A stretch of 64,000 nucleotides of DNA from Aquimarina megaterium XH134 (GCF_000520975.1 NZ_JACB01000037.1:1-64000), one strand, 5' to 3'; positions 26,850 through 35,193 are shown, numbered from the stretch's first letter. The notes: generated by a model from the sequence alone, not told the origin. Numbers and translations: made by a program.

Positions 26850-28373
26850 ATGAAAAAAACAGTTTTTAGCTTGGTAGCTTTATTAGGTACCACGGCAATG
26901 ATCGCACAATCGAACAATAGTTCTGTTACGCAGACAGGAGAAAAAAATTTTACTAATGTTACTCAAATAGGGGTTTCTAATTCTTCTTTAACCATTCAAA
27001 ATGGGATAAGCAATAATGCAGAAACTATACAAGGGAGTAAGGAGTTTAACTCTAGTAACGGAGTTGTAAAACAAATTCAAACAGGAAATAGGAACTCTGC
27101 CTATGCCCAACATGAAGAAAAGAATAATCGAGTAAACCAGGTACAAATAGGTAATCGTAACTCGTCAAATACTAAACAAAATTTAAAATATGAAGGGGGG
27201 AATAATATAGCAAGACAACGTCAAAAAGGAAATAAGAATGATGCTATAATATCTCAGGAAGGAGTATCTAATTCTGCGTTTCAGGTGCAAATAGGTAAAA
27301 GTAATTCTGCTTCTTCGGTGCAATTAGGAAGCAATGACCTTAGTAGGCTTATGCAGGTAGGGAACTTTAATACCGCCTCGGTTTTTCAAGAGGGTGACAA
27401 AAATAATTCTTTACAAAGGCAAGCCGGAAATTCTAATATGGTTAAGGCTGAACAATTGGGTAATGGTAATCTTATACGCCAAATCCAACGAGGAGATGGA
27501 AATACAGGAACTTCTATGCAAGGAAGTAGTCTTTTTGATTCTAGAGAAGGTAGAATTGAGCAAGTGCAATATGGAAATGAGAATTCAGCTTTTGCAAATC
27601 ATGAAGAAGATGAAAATACTATTCTTCAAGGGCAAGGGGGAGATGGAAATAATGCCAGGGCTGAGCAAAATTTAACTCGTTTTGGAGGTAAGAATTTTGC
27701 AATGCAAATACAGAATGGTTATGGTAATTCGGCTATAGCAGCACAAGATGGAAATGAAAATCGTCTAAACCAGTCACAATCCGGTAACGGAAATAGAGTC
27801 TCGGCAACGCAATTTGGGGGAAATAATGTGCTTTTTCAAAACCAAACAGGAGTAGATAATGAAGCAATTTCTAAACAAGGAGGATTTTTATTTGCCTCTA
27901 GAGGTGGGATGGTAAATCAATTTCAGTATGGTAATAGTAACAAAGCATTCGCTCAGCAAGAGGAAGATAAAAATTCAGTACTACAAGCTCAGGTTGGAAA
28001 CAGGAATAGTGCTTCTGCAACTCAAAATATTCTATTTTTTGGTGGAAAAAATACTGTTAAACAGGCTCAAGTTGGAAATGGAAATATTGTTGAAGCTTAT
28101 CAGGAAGGAAACTCGGATTTGAATTTAGTAGGAGAGAATAATCTAATTAATCAAATTCAAATTGGAAGCCAAAATAAAGTTACTTCATCTCAAAATGGAA
28201 TAAATAATGTAAACGATATTTTACAGTCTGGAAACATGAATATAGCAGAGGATACTCAATTTGGTATAGGTAATGATATATCACTGAATCAGGTAGGAAA
28301 TATGCATATGAGCACAATTCTTCAGACAGGAACTAATAATACTACTAATGTGACTCAAGGAGGGGCTAATTAG
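26850..28373 (+). CDS. Curlin-repeat amyloid protein, near-neutral paralogue
   Basis: This 507-residue secreted protein has a Sec signal peptide (MKKTVFSLVALLGTTAMIAQ) followed entirely by curlin-type repeats of the form N-x5-Q-x-G-x2-N (for example SVTQTGEKN, VTQIGVSN, VQIGNRNSA). Such repeats stack into a beta-solenoid amyloid fibre at the cell surface after export through CsgG. By my count it has about 37 Lys/Arg and 38 Asp/Glu, while the paralogue downstream has about 13 and 53. Three larger periods of about 140 residues can be seen, each with an SRxGx, an NHEE/QHEE/QQEE and an FGGKN/EGGNN block. It may be the nucleator-like or a second fibre subunit; that role is inference. Confidence 0.9.
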   Translation: MKKTVFSLVALLGTTAMIAQSNNSSVTQTGEKNFTNVTQIGVSNSSLTIQNGISNNAETIQGSKEFNSSNGVVKQIQTGNRNSAYAQHEEKNNRVNQVQIGNRNSSNTKQNLKYEGGNNIARQRQKGNKNDAIISQEGVSNSAFQVQIGKSNSASSVQLGSNDLSRLMQVGNFNTASVFQEGDKNNSLQRQAGNSNMVKAEQLGNGNLIRQIQRGDGNTGTSMQGSSLFDSREGRIEQVQYGNENSAFANHEEDENTILQGQGGDGNNARAEQNLTRFGGKNFAMQIQNGYGNSAIAAQDGNENRLNQSQSGNGNRVSATQFGGNNVLFQNQTGVDNEAISKQGGFLFASRGGMVNQFQYGNSNKAFAQQEEDKNSVLQAQVGNRNSASATQNILFFGGKNTVKQAQVGNGNIVEAYQEGNSDLNLVGENNLINQIQIGSQNKVTSSQNGINNVNDILQSGNMNIAEDTQFGIGNDISLNQVGNMHMSTILQTGTNNTTNVTQGGAN

Positions 28374-28406
28374 GTAAGGAGGTGATTACTTCTTTACTTG
28401 GTTTTT
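28374..28406 (+). terminator. Possible terminator of the first curlin gene
   Basis: A 10-bp stem with several G-T pairs (GTAAGGAGGT with ACTTCTTTAC) is followed by TTGGTTTTT, starting at the base after the stop codon. Confidence 0.5.
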
Positions 28407-28535
28407 AAACTTGAAAAGGTAATCAAATCTTTTTGCCTTAGAAATGGTGTTGGTTTTTATAAACAAGTAAGAATTAACCTACGATTTGTTTTTCAATGAA
28501 ATTTTAGCAAAAAAATCATATTTGATAAACCCTTT

Positions 28536-28569
28536 AAAAACCATAGAAATTCAAATTTCTATGGTTTTT
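28536..28569 (+). terminator. Terminator hairpin, near copy of the one after glnN
   Basis: A perfect 15-bp stem (AAAAACCATAGAAAT with ATTTCTATGGTTTTT) has a TCAA loop and a T run. Confidence 0.85.
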
Positions 28570-28803
28570 TTGCATGTATTTCGTCGAATAGTTGGGAAAT
28601 TGATAATAATAGCTTTAATATTTTCCTAAATTTGATAATGTCAAAATGGTCGTCATACTTTTGATTATACCCCCCAGGTCCCAAAATATATTTGTTTTTA
28701 TTGAATAATAATGGAGATTAGATTTTTCTGATCTTTATTGTTCTTGTGCTGTAAAATTTTAAGGAGAGTAACTCAATTTAATCACTTTTAATATATATTA
28801 CGT

Positions 28804-30327
28804 ATGAAAAAATTAATTTTTAGCCTAGCAGCTTTATTAAGTGCTACGGCAATGATCGCACAGTCAAACAACAGTAATGTTACTCAAACCGGGGATGATA
28901 ATATCGCTAATATTTCTCAGGTTGGAGCAACTAATTCTTCTTTAACAACTCAAGAAGGAAAGGCTAACAATGCAGAAGCTATTCAAGGTACTGCTGCATT
29001 TAATTCAACTAATGGAGTTGTAGAACAATCTCAAACCGGAGATAAGAATTCGGCTTTTGCTCATCATGAAGAAGCTGATAATCAAGTGTATCAAGTACAA
29101 GTAGGTAATGGTAATTCTGCTAGAGCTACTCAAAACTTAGCATTTGAAGGGGGCGGCAATGTAGCTAATCAACTTCAGGAAGGAGATAGAAACGAAGCAA
29201 CAATATCTCAGGAAGGATTAACCAATACTGCTATTCAGGTTCAATTTGGAGATGGTAACTCTGGATCTTCAAGCCAAGAAGGGATAGATAATTTTAGTGA
29301 ACTTAATCAAGAAGGAAACTTTAACACAGCATCTATTACACAAGTAGGGCAGAACAATCTTTCTTCACAATCACAAATAGGAGATGCTAATATTGCTACT
29401 GCGGGACAGTGGGGTAATAATAACTCTGTGAGCCAAGACCAAGAAGGTGGAGGTAACACTGCAAATTCTGTACAAGGTAGTACTCTTTTTGATTCTAGAG
29501 GAGGAAGAGTAGAGCAAGTACAAGCAGGTGATGAAAATAACGCATTTGCGAATCATGAAGAAGATAATAATACAATTCTTCAAAGCCAGACAGGAGATTC
29601 TAATGATGCAAGTGCAGAACAAAACTTAGGATCTTTTGGAGGAGATAACTTGGCTACTCAAGTACAAGAAGGTAATAGCAATGCGGCTACAGCGTCTCAA
29701 AACGGAAGTACTAATATTTCTGATCAATCACAATCTGGTGATGAGAATGTTGCTTCTACAACACAATCAGGAACAAATAATACAGCTATCCAAAGTCAGA
29801 CAGGAGTTGGTAACAATGCGACTTCTGTACAAGGAGGAGCGTTCTTTACTTCTAGAGGTGGTCTTGTAGATCAATTTCAATCTGGTAATGGTAACGAAGC
29901 TTTTGCAAGACACGAAGAAGATAATAATGTTGTAGTACAAACTCAGTTAGGAGATAGAAACAACGCTTCTGCTACTCAGAACCTTATAAACTTTGGAGGA
30001 GAAAATACTACAAGACAACTTCAACTAGGTAATGGTAACGTTGCTGAAGCTTCTCAAGAAGGAAGTTCAGATTTAAATTTAGCTGGAGAAAATAACCTTG
30101 TTAGCCAAATTCAGTTTGGTGATGAAAATAGAGCTACTTCAACTCAAAATGGAGCAAGCAATACAAGTGATATTTTCCAATTTGGAAATATGAATGTCGC
30201 TACAGATACTCAGGTAGGAACAGGTAACAATACTTTTGTAACTCAGATAGGAGATATGAACACTAGTGTGATCCTTCAAACAGGAGTAAACAATGGTGCT
30301 ACTGTAACTCAAAATGGTTCGAATTAA
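28804..30327 (+). CDS. Curlin-repeat amyloid protein, acidic paralogue (CsgA-like major subunit candidate)
   Basis: The 507-residue product is the same length as the upstream paralogue and aligns without gaps by eye, with a signal peptide ending MIAQ and curlin repeats throughout (NVTQTGDDN, QVQVGNGNSA, LQTGVNNGA). It is strongly acidic by my count (about 53 Asp/Glu, 13 Lys/Arg). Acidic, repeat-pure and followed by a strong hairpin and then the export operon, it is the best candidate for the major fibre subunit. It would be exported through CsgG and assembled on the surface. There is no T9SS tail, consistent with CsgG export. Confidence 0.92.
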   Translation: MKKLIFSLAALLSATAMIAQSNNSNVTQTGDDNIANISQVGATNSSLTTQEGKANNAEAIQGTAAFNSTNGVVEQSQTGDKNSAFAHHEEADNQVYQVQVGNGNSARATQNLAFEGGGNVANQLQEGDRNEATISQEGLTNTAIQVQFGDGNSGSSSQEGIDNFSELNQEGNFNTASITQVGQNNLSSQSQIGDANIATAGQWGNNNSVSQDQEGGGNTANSVQGSTLFDSRGGRVEQVQAGDENNAFANHEEDNNTILQSQTGDSNDASAEQNLGSFGGDNLATQVQEGNSNAATASQNGSTNISDQSQSGDENVASTTQSGTNNTAIQSQTGVGNNATSVQGGAFFTSRGGLVDQFQSGNGNEAFARHEEDNNVVVQTQLGDRNNASATQNLINFGGENTTRQLQLGNGNVAEASQEGSSDLNLAGENNLVSQIQFGDENRATSTQNGASNTSDIFQFGNMNVATDTQVGTGNNTFVTQIGDMNTSVILQTGVNNGATVTQNGSN

Positions 30328-30355
30328 TTAAATTCGAATAAACTTTAATTTCTTT

Positions 30356-30390
30356 ATAAGAGTTATGCTCAAATTGAGCATAACTCTTAT
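30356..30390 (+). terminator. Terminator or attenuator between fibre subunit and curli export operon
   Basis: A perfect 16-bp stem (ATAAGAGTTATGCTCA with TGAGCATAACTCTTAT) and a 3-base loop are followed by CTTGATTTTTTT. It would let subunit mRNA exceed export mRNA. Confidence 0.85.
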
Positions 30391-30416
30391 CTTGATTTTT
30401 TTAAATTCTGAAAAAG

Positions 30417-30938
30417 ATGAACAAAACCATTCTTATACAGACATTGGTGTTTTTTATTTTCTTTACTTTTTCTAATGGGTATGCTCAAAATTTAAAAGGT
30501 GAAAGCGAGCTTTCTGTTACTGATCAAGATAAGTTTATTACCCTGTCTCAGGTTAATAATGTGTTATCTACAGGAGCAGAATCGTCACCTCTTTCTAATG
30601 GAGTAAATGCAGTTTTTATTCAGCAAATAGGAACAAGTAATGCTGTACTTTCTACTATTATTGCAGAATCTTCAGATATTAAAATACTTCAGAAAGGGGA
30701 TCAAAATCTAGTAGAGATAAATGAATCTGCCAGAGAAATAGAGAAATCAATTATACAAACAGGAAATAATAATTCTGTGACTGATTTTTCTTTTAATCCT
30801 GATATATCAACTAATTTAGAACTTATACAAGAAGGTAATAACTTGATTTTTGAACGATTTGGTAGTAATGAACTGTCAAAGAATTTGAAATTTAAAATGT
30901 CTGGCGATGCCAGAACTATAATTGTTAGAAGTTTTTAA
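30417..30938 (+). CDS. csgB: Short curlin-like protein, CsgB-type candidate
   Basis: The 173-residue protein has a signal peptide (FTFSNGYAQ) and four to five degenerate curlin units: FIQQIGTSNAV, ILQKGDQNLVEI, IIQTGNNNSV and LIQEGNNLIF. The C-terminus is a non-repeat end, LKFKMSGDARTIIVRSF. Size and irregular, partly basic C-terminal end resemble CsgB, the surface nucleator of E. coli curli. It is the first gene of the export operon, 18 bp before the CsgE-like gene. The name is by analogy; repeats alone cannot prove nucleator function. Confidence 0.7.
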   Translation: MNKTILIQTLVFFIFFTFSNGYAQNLKGESELSVTDQDKFITLSQVNNVLSTGAESSPLSNGVNAVFIQQIGTSNAVLSTIIAESSDIKILQKGDQNLVEINESAREIEKSIIQTGNNNSVTDFSFNPDISTNLELIQEGNNLIFERFGSNELSKNLKFKMSGDARTIIVRSF

Positions 30939-30956
30939 TAACATACATATAAGAGT

Positions 30957-31685
30957 ATGAAGTGTAAACTTATCATACTTGCGACTTTGTGTTTTCAGGT
31001 TTCAATTGCACAGTTCACAAATACCGATGTAGTTGCAAAAGTTAAAACAGTAACTATAGATGATATGATTTCTGTGGTTGCTACTGCTACTAATACTACA
31101 GAAGTATACAAAAGTTTGCAATACACTATTACTGTTTTTCGAACAGATGCAAATAACAATGTATCTAAAAATAATCAGGAAGGAAGATTTACGCTAGAAG
31201 CAAACGAAAGTAAAGAACTCTCAAGAGGGGCAATTAGTGTAGATGAGAGTGATAAAATAGTATTACTTTTATTGATCTATGAAGAAGATAAGATTATAGG
31301 TAAAGATAGACTTGGTTTTAATGAAGAAGCTAATCAGAAGCCTAATTCAACAGAAGATGATATCTCCTCTGATGATGGAGTTGAATTAAAAGGAATAGTA
31401 ATAGAAGAGACTAAGACCAAACCAGGAAGAGATTTCTATGAATTTTTCTATGCCTCCTATACATTAAACCAAATAAATGGTAATAAAGTAGTTGGGGTAT
31501 ATGAAAAATTAAGCTTTGGCCGTAGCACTATTATTCAAGTAAAAATAGAGGATAATGTCATTCATGAATTTATAGGAAAACCAGATTTGGAATATTTAGA
31601 ACAAATGTCGAAAATTGCAATTCGAAAAGTGTATAAATATTTTAAGGATCTAAAAAAACAGAAGAACGATATTTTTCAGTATTAA
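30957..31685 (+). CDS. csgE: Curli assembly protein: CsgH-like domain fused to CsgE
   Basis: This 242-residue secreted protein has a signal peptide (QVSIAQ). The C-terminal part (about 142-235) is a CsgE domain: GRDFYEFFYASY, VYEKLSFGRSTIIQVKIEDNVIHEF and a final helix with MSKIAIRKVYKYF. E. coli CsgE is about 110 mature residues, so about 100 N-terminal residues are extra. These (YTITVFRTDANNNV, EGRFTLEANESKELSRG, VLLLLIYEEDKIIG) follow the beta-sandwich pattern of CsgH, a curlin chaperone of Alphaproteobacteria. A Ser/Asp-rich linker joins the parts. CsgE caps the CsgG pore in the periplasm and selects subunits; the fusion would add a chaperone to the gate. The CsgH match is from memory of the pattern. 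Confidence 0.82.
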   Translation: MKCKLIILATLCFQVSIAQFTNTDVVAKVKTVTIDDMISVVATATNTTEVYKSLQYTITVFRTDANNNVSKNNQEGRFTLEANESKELSRGAISVDESDKIVLLLLIYEEDKIIGKDRLGFNEEANQKPNSTEDDISSDDGVELKGIVIEETKTKPGRDFYEFFYASYTLNQINGNKVVGVYEKLSFGRSTIIQVKIEDNVIHEFIGKPDLEYLEQMSKIAIRKVYKYFKDLKKQKNDIFQY

Positions 31686-31695
31686 AACAGTTAAG

Positions 31696-32100
31696 ATGAA
31701 ATCAATTTTAATAACGCTTTTTCTTGTTTTCTCGATATGTAGCTTTTCTTTTGGACAAGATTTGGTGTATAAGCCTGTAAATCCTGCTTTTGGAGGAGAT
31801 ACCTTTAATTATCAGTGGCTCCTTAGCTCTGCCGAAGCTCAGAATAAATTTACAGACCCTACCGATTCAAGAGATCAAAGGTCTGATGTAGAAAGATTTA
31901 CAGAGAATCTAAATAACCAGTTATTAAGTCAGATATCAAGAACACTATTTACCGAACAATTTGGAGAAGGAGGTCTTACCGAAGGAACGTATAATTTTGG
32001 ATCATTATTCATAGAAATCTTTCCTTCTGGAGAAGGGTTGGTAATCAATATTTTAGATACAAGCACCGGAGATCAGTCCCAAGTAATAATTCCTAATTAA
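31696..32100 (+). CDS. csgF: Curli assembly factor CsgF
   Basis: The 134-residue secreted protein starts, after cleavage at FSFGQ, with DLVYKPVNPAFGGDTFNYQWLL, the hallmark N-terminal segment of CsgF that inserts into the CsgG channel. SSAEAQNKFTDP follows, as in the family. It links the pore to the surface and positions the nucleator. It lies 10 bp after csgE and 6 bp before csgG. Length is usual. Confidence 0.95.
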   Translation: MKSILITLFLVFSICSFSFGQDLVYKPVNPAFGGDTFNYQWLLSSAEAQNKFTDPTDSRDQRSDVERFTENLNNQLLSQISRTLFTEQFGEGGLTEGTYNFGSLFIEIFPSGEGLVINILDTSTGDQSQVIIPN

Positions 32101-32106
32101 TTTTTA

Positions 32107-33591
32107 ATGTATCATAAGTTTTATAAAGTAATCGCGGTAATTTCTTGCGTATTTTTATTACACGGATGTGGGACGTATTTTAATCAACCTATAACTATCG
32201 AAAATGCCAGAATAGGAGAAGATACAGAAGTTACAAAAACATTAAGGGATTTTCCGTCACCGGAAGAACCTGTTGTTGTTGGGGTGTATAAATTTAGAGA
32301 TCAAACAGGGCAATATAAACCCACAGAAAATGGAAGCACTTTTAGTACAGCCGTTACTCAGGGAGCAACAACAATTTTGATCAAAGCACTCGAAGATTCT
32401 AAGTGGTTTGTGCCTATCGAAAGAGAAAATCTAAGCAACTTACTCAATGAACGTAATATTATACGTTCTACAAGAAAAGAATATAGAAAAACCAAAAACA
32501 CCAACGAGCCACAATTACCACCATTACTATATGCAGGGATTATCCTCGAAGGAGGGATTGTATCTTATGATTCTAATATCATCACAGGTGGATTGGGAGC
32601 AAGATATTTTGGTGTAGGGGCTTCTACTCAATATAGACAAGATAGAATTACAATTTATTTAAGAGCTGTTTCTACTTCGAGTGGTAAAATCTTAAAAACA
32701 GTGTATGTGTCTAAAACTATTTTGTCACAAGCACTAGATGCAAATTTCTTTAGATATATAAAGTTTAAAAGATTGCTCGAGGCTGAAACTGGTTTTACTA
32801 AGAATGAACCTGCTCAAATGGCAGTATCAGAAGCAATAGAGAAAGCCGTAGAATCTCTAATTGTAGAAGGAATCGAAGATAAGTTATGGGCTGTTAAAGC
32901 AGAACCAGAAGTTGTAAATACATTGATAGAAAATTACAAAGCAGAAAAATATGAAGCACAAAATACGGCATTGTACGATCGGTATTTTAAAGAAAGAAGA
33001 ACTAAGCTTTCTGCATTTTTAAAAGGAGGAACCGCTTTAGTGAGTGGAGATTATAATAATCCAGAGCTTACCTACTCTGCAAAGATTGGTGCGAGATGGT
33101 ATTTTAACCCATATCTTAATGTTAATGGAAGTATTAATAAATTTGAACTCACTAATCAAAACGCATTTTCTAAAGGATTTAACGCTTTTGATCTTAATAC
33201 AGAGTTAAGCCTTTTGCCCTTTGATAGGTTGTCACCCTTTTTATTTGGAGGAGTAGGAATTGTGAATGATGATGATTTTGATACTACATTGTTTAAGTTT
33301 CAATATGGAGGTGGTGTAGAATATTTAATTTCTGATAAAATAGGTATTTCTGTTGGAGCTACTCATAATCTGATTCTTAGTGACGAATTGGATGGTGTAG
33401 TTCAGGGAAAACGAGATGATCAATATTTTAATTTTTCTTTTGGACTTAATTGGTATTTTGGAAACCCTGCAAAGGCAAGTAAAAAATCAAGATTACAGAA
33501 ACAAGAGAAAAATGTAGAATTACGTGAGCTAAGAAAAAGAAATAGAAGAATTAGAAAAGAAGGTATAATCCGAGAGGATAAAAACGAATAG
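32107..33591 (+). CDS. csgG: Curli secretion channel CsgG with C-terminal beta-barrel extension
   Basis: This 494-residue lipoprotein has its lipobox Cys at C21 (LLHGCGTYF). Residues about 21-285 are a full CsgG domain (VVVGVYKFRDQTGQYKP, RENLSNLLNERNIIR, LLYAGIILEGGIVSYDSNI, VSTSSGKILKTVYVSKTI), which forms the nonameric outer-membrane channel for curlins. E. coli CsgG ends there at about 277 residues. Here about 298-453 adds eight or so amphipathic beta strands with alternating aromatic residues (SAFLKGGTALVSG, PFLFGGVGIVND, FSFGLNWYFG), like a small outer-membrane barrel, then a basic tail rich in Lys and Arg. The role of the extra barrel is unknown. Confidence 0.94.
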   Translation: MYHKFYKVIAVISCVFLLHGCGTYFNQPITIENARIGEDTEVTKTLRDFPSPEEPVVVGVYKFRDQTGQYKPTENGSTFSTAVTQGATTILIKALEDSKWFVPIERENLSNLLNERNIIRSTRKEYRKTKNTNEPQLPPLLYAGIILEGGIVSYDSNIITGGLGARYFGVGASTQYRQDRITIYLRAVSTSSGKILKTVYVSKTILSQALDANFFRYIKFKRLLEAETGFTKNEPAQMAVSEAIEKAVESLIVEGIEDKLWAVKAEPEVVNTLIENYKAEKYEAQNTALYDRYFKERRTKLSAFLKGGTALVSGDYNNPELTYSAKIGARWYFNPYLNVNGSINKFELTNQNAFSKGFNAFDLNTELSLLPFDRLSPFLFGGVGIVNDDDFDTTLFKFQYGGGVEYLISDKIGISVGATHNLILSDELDGVVQGKRDDQYFNFSFGLNWYFGNPAKASKKSRLQKQEKNVELRELRKRNRRIRKEGIIREDKNE

Positions 33592-33594
33592 GTT

Positions 33595-35082
33595 GTGAGA
33601 AAAATTATCATAAGAATAATAAGTGTTTTTGTAATTTTGGCTACGGCTTCTTGTAGTGAGGATACTATTGATTCAGAAGGTTTAGGATCTGTTAAAGGGA
33701 AAGTAGTTAAAAAAGGAACTAACGAACCTTTAGAGAATGTGAAAATATCAACAAATCCTGCTTCAAGTACTGTTTTTACAGATAAAGATGGTGTCTATCA
33801 TTTAAAGAATGTACCTTCAGGAGATTATTCTCTTTCGGGTCAACGAGAGGGACTATTAGCAGTTTTTGAAGCAATTACAGTATTAGCAGATAAAGAACTT
33901 GAAATAGTTCTTGAAATGGATATTGCAACAGCTACCAATCGCCCGCCAGAAGCTGCAACTTTAGTGACACCAGTAGATAACGCTGTCGATCAGCCATTAG
34001 AAGTTAAATTGGTGTGGAGTGCCAAGGATCCTGATAAAGATAAACTTACTTACAAGGTAAGTTTAAGGAACGAAGAAAATTCTAATGTAGAAGTTTTTGA
34101 AAATATTGCAGATACAACATATACCGTATCTGGACTTTCTTTTGCTACCAAATATTTTTGGCAAGTAAGCTCTAGTGATGATATTAATGATCCGGTTAAT
34201 AGTACAACTTTTGCCTTTACGACTGCGGGACCACCAAACAATAGAATTGTGTATACAAAACTAGTTGGCGGCAACAGTGTTATTTATTCTGCAGATGAGA
34301 GTGGGGGAACAGAAATAGCGCTTACTTCGGTATCAAAAAATAGTTTTAGACCTAGAAGAAATGCTACTACTAAGAAAATTGCTTTTTTACAATCGGTTGG
34401 TTCACAAACTCATTTATTTATAATGAACCAAGATGGTTCGCAAATAAAACAAATTACTTCTACAGTTGGAGTTTCTGGATTTAACCTTGAAGAAGTAGAT
34501 TTTTCATGGGATGCCAATGGAGCAAAATTGTTATTTCCTAATCAGAATAAATTGTATTCTATTAATATAGATGGAAGCGGCTTGAGTTTAATATATCAAA
34601 CCACTGGTGACTTGATTACCGAAGTAGATAAAAATGAAAGTACAGGTATAACGGCCATAAAAACGAATAATTTAGATGGATATGGAGTGCAAATTTTTAC
34701 AATTGATGGTGCTGGAGCAGTCCAAAATACAGTTCTTACAGGCCAAAATGGTGCTGCGGGTAGTATCAATTTGTCTGTAGACGGTACCAAATTGTTGTAT
34801 AGTCGAGATATGTCTGGGGCAGAAAATCCAAATTATCGTCAATTAGATTCTCGTGTGTTTACCTATGATTTTGGTACAATGGTAAGTACAGATCTGTCTA
34901 CAGATAAAACAGCAGGGACTAATGACCTGGATGCCAGATTTTCGCCAAATGAAGCTAGTATCATTTTTGTAAACACTTCGAATGATGGGATTTCTGAAAA
35001 AAATATTTTAACCGTGCCCATAGCTGATTTAGATGGAAGAACTACAATATTACAAAAAGCAGCAATGCCCGATTGGGAATAG
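33595..35082 (+). CDS. Lipoprotein with regulatory-like, FN3 and TolB-type propeller domains
   Basis: This 495-residue lipoprotein (lipobox ATASCSED) begins with a GTG 3 bp after csgG and is the last gene of the curli operon. It has a carboxypeptidase-regulatory-like domain (about 30-105, GSVKGKVVKKGTNEPLENVKIST), a fibronectin type III domain (about 117-210, PPEAATLVTPVDNAVDQP) and a C-terminal PD40/TolB-type beta-propeller. Blades include IAFLQSVGSQTHLFIMNQDG and LLFPNQNKLYSINIDG. It is probably on the outer-membrane periplasmic or surface face. Co-transcription with csgG suggests a role in fibre assembly or anchoring, but no such role is established. Confidence 0.85.
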   Translation: MRKIIIRIISVFVILATASCSEDTIDSEGLGSVKGKVVKKGTNEPLENVKISTNPASSTVFTDKDGVYHLKNVPSGDYSLSGQREGLLAVFEAITVLADKELEIVLEMDIATATNRPPEAATLVTPVDNAVDQPLEVKLVWSAKDPDKDKLTYKVSLRNEENSNVEVFENIADTTYTVSGLSFATKYFWQVSSSDDINDPVNSTTFAFTTAGPPNNRIVYTKLVGGNSVIYSADESGGTEIALTSVSKNSFRPRRNATTKKIAFLQSVGSQTHLFIMNQDGSQIKQITSTVGVSGFNLEEVDFSWDANGAKLLFPNQNKLYSINIDGSGLSLIYQTTGDLITEVDKNESTGITAIKTNNLDGYGVQIFTIDGAGAVQNTVLTGQNGAAGSINLSVDGTKLLYSRDMSGAENPNYRQLDSRVFTYDFGTMVSTDLSTDKTAGTNDLDARFSPNEASIIFVNTSNDGISEKNILTVPIADLDGRTTILQKAAMPDWE

Positions 35083-35102
35083 CGTTATTTTTGATTTTTG
35101 AC

Positions 35103-35176
35103 TTGCGAATTATGATGCCTGTATAATGTTAAGCTTAGTAATTTAGACTTTATAATTCGTACATCGTAATTCGCAA
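35103..35176. repeat. Inverted repeat of ATTCG-type intergenic words
   Basis: TTGCGAATTATGATG (35103-35117) is complementary to CATCGTAATTCGCAA (35162-35176) at 14 of 15 positions, and further TAATTCG words follow. It lies between the curli operon and purM and may act as a weak terminator or be an interspersed repeat. Confidence 0.5.
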
Positions 35177-35193
35177 TTCGTAATTAATTAAAT

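Larger units (their letters stand above)
28374..28803. other. Promoter region of the second curlin gene
   Basis: These 430 bp contain a possible terminator, a second strong hairpin at 28536-28569, a C-rich islet (TATACCCCCCAGGTCCC, 28666-28682) and the 20-bp element AATGGAGATTAGATTTTTCT at 28710-28729. The order matches the region before the first curlin gene, showing that gene and 5' region were duplicated together. No small gene was seen. Confidence 0.6.

Noticed and set aside
26850..30327. Imperfect tandem repeat DNA that might be a CRISPR or satellite
   Set aside because: The periodicity is the coding periodicity of curlin repeats, with no constant repeat-spacer structure.
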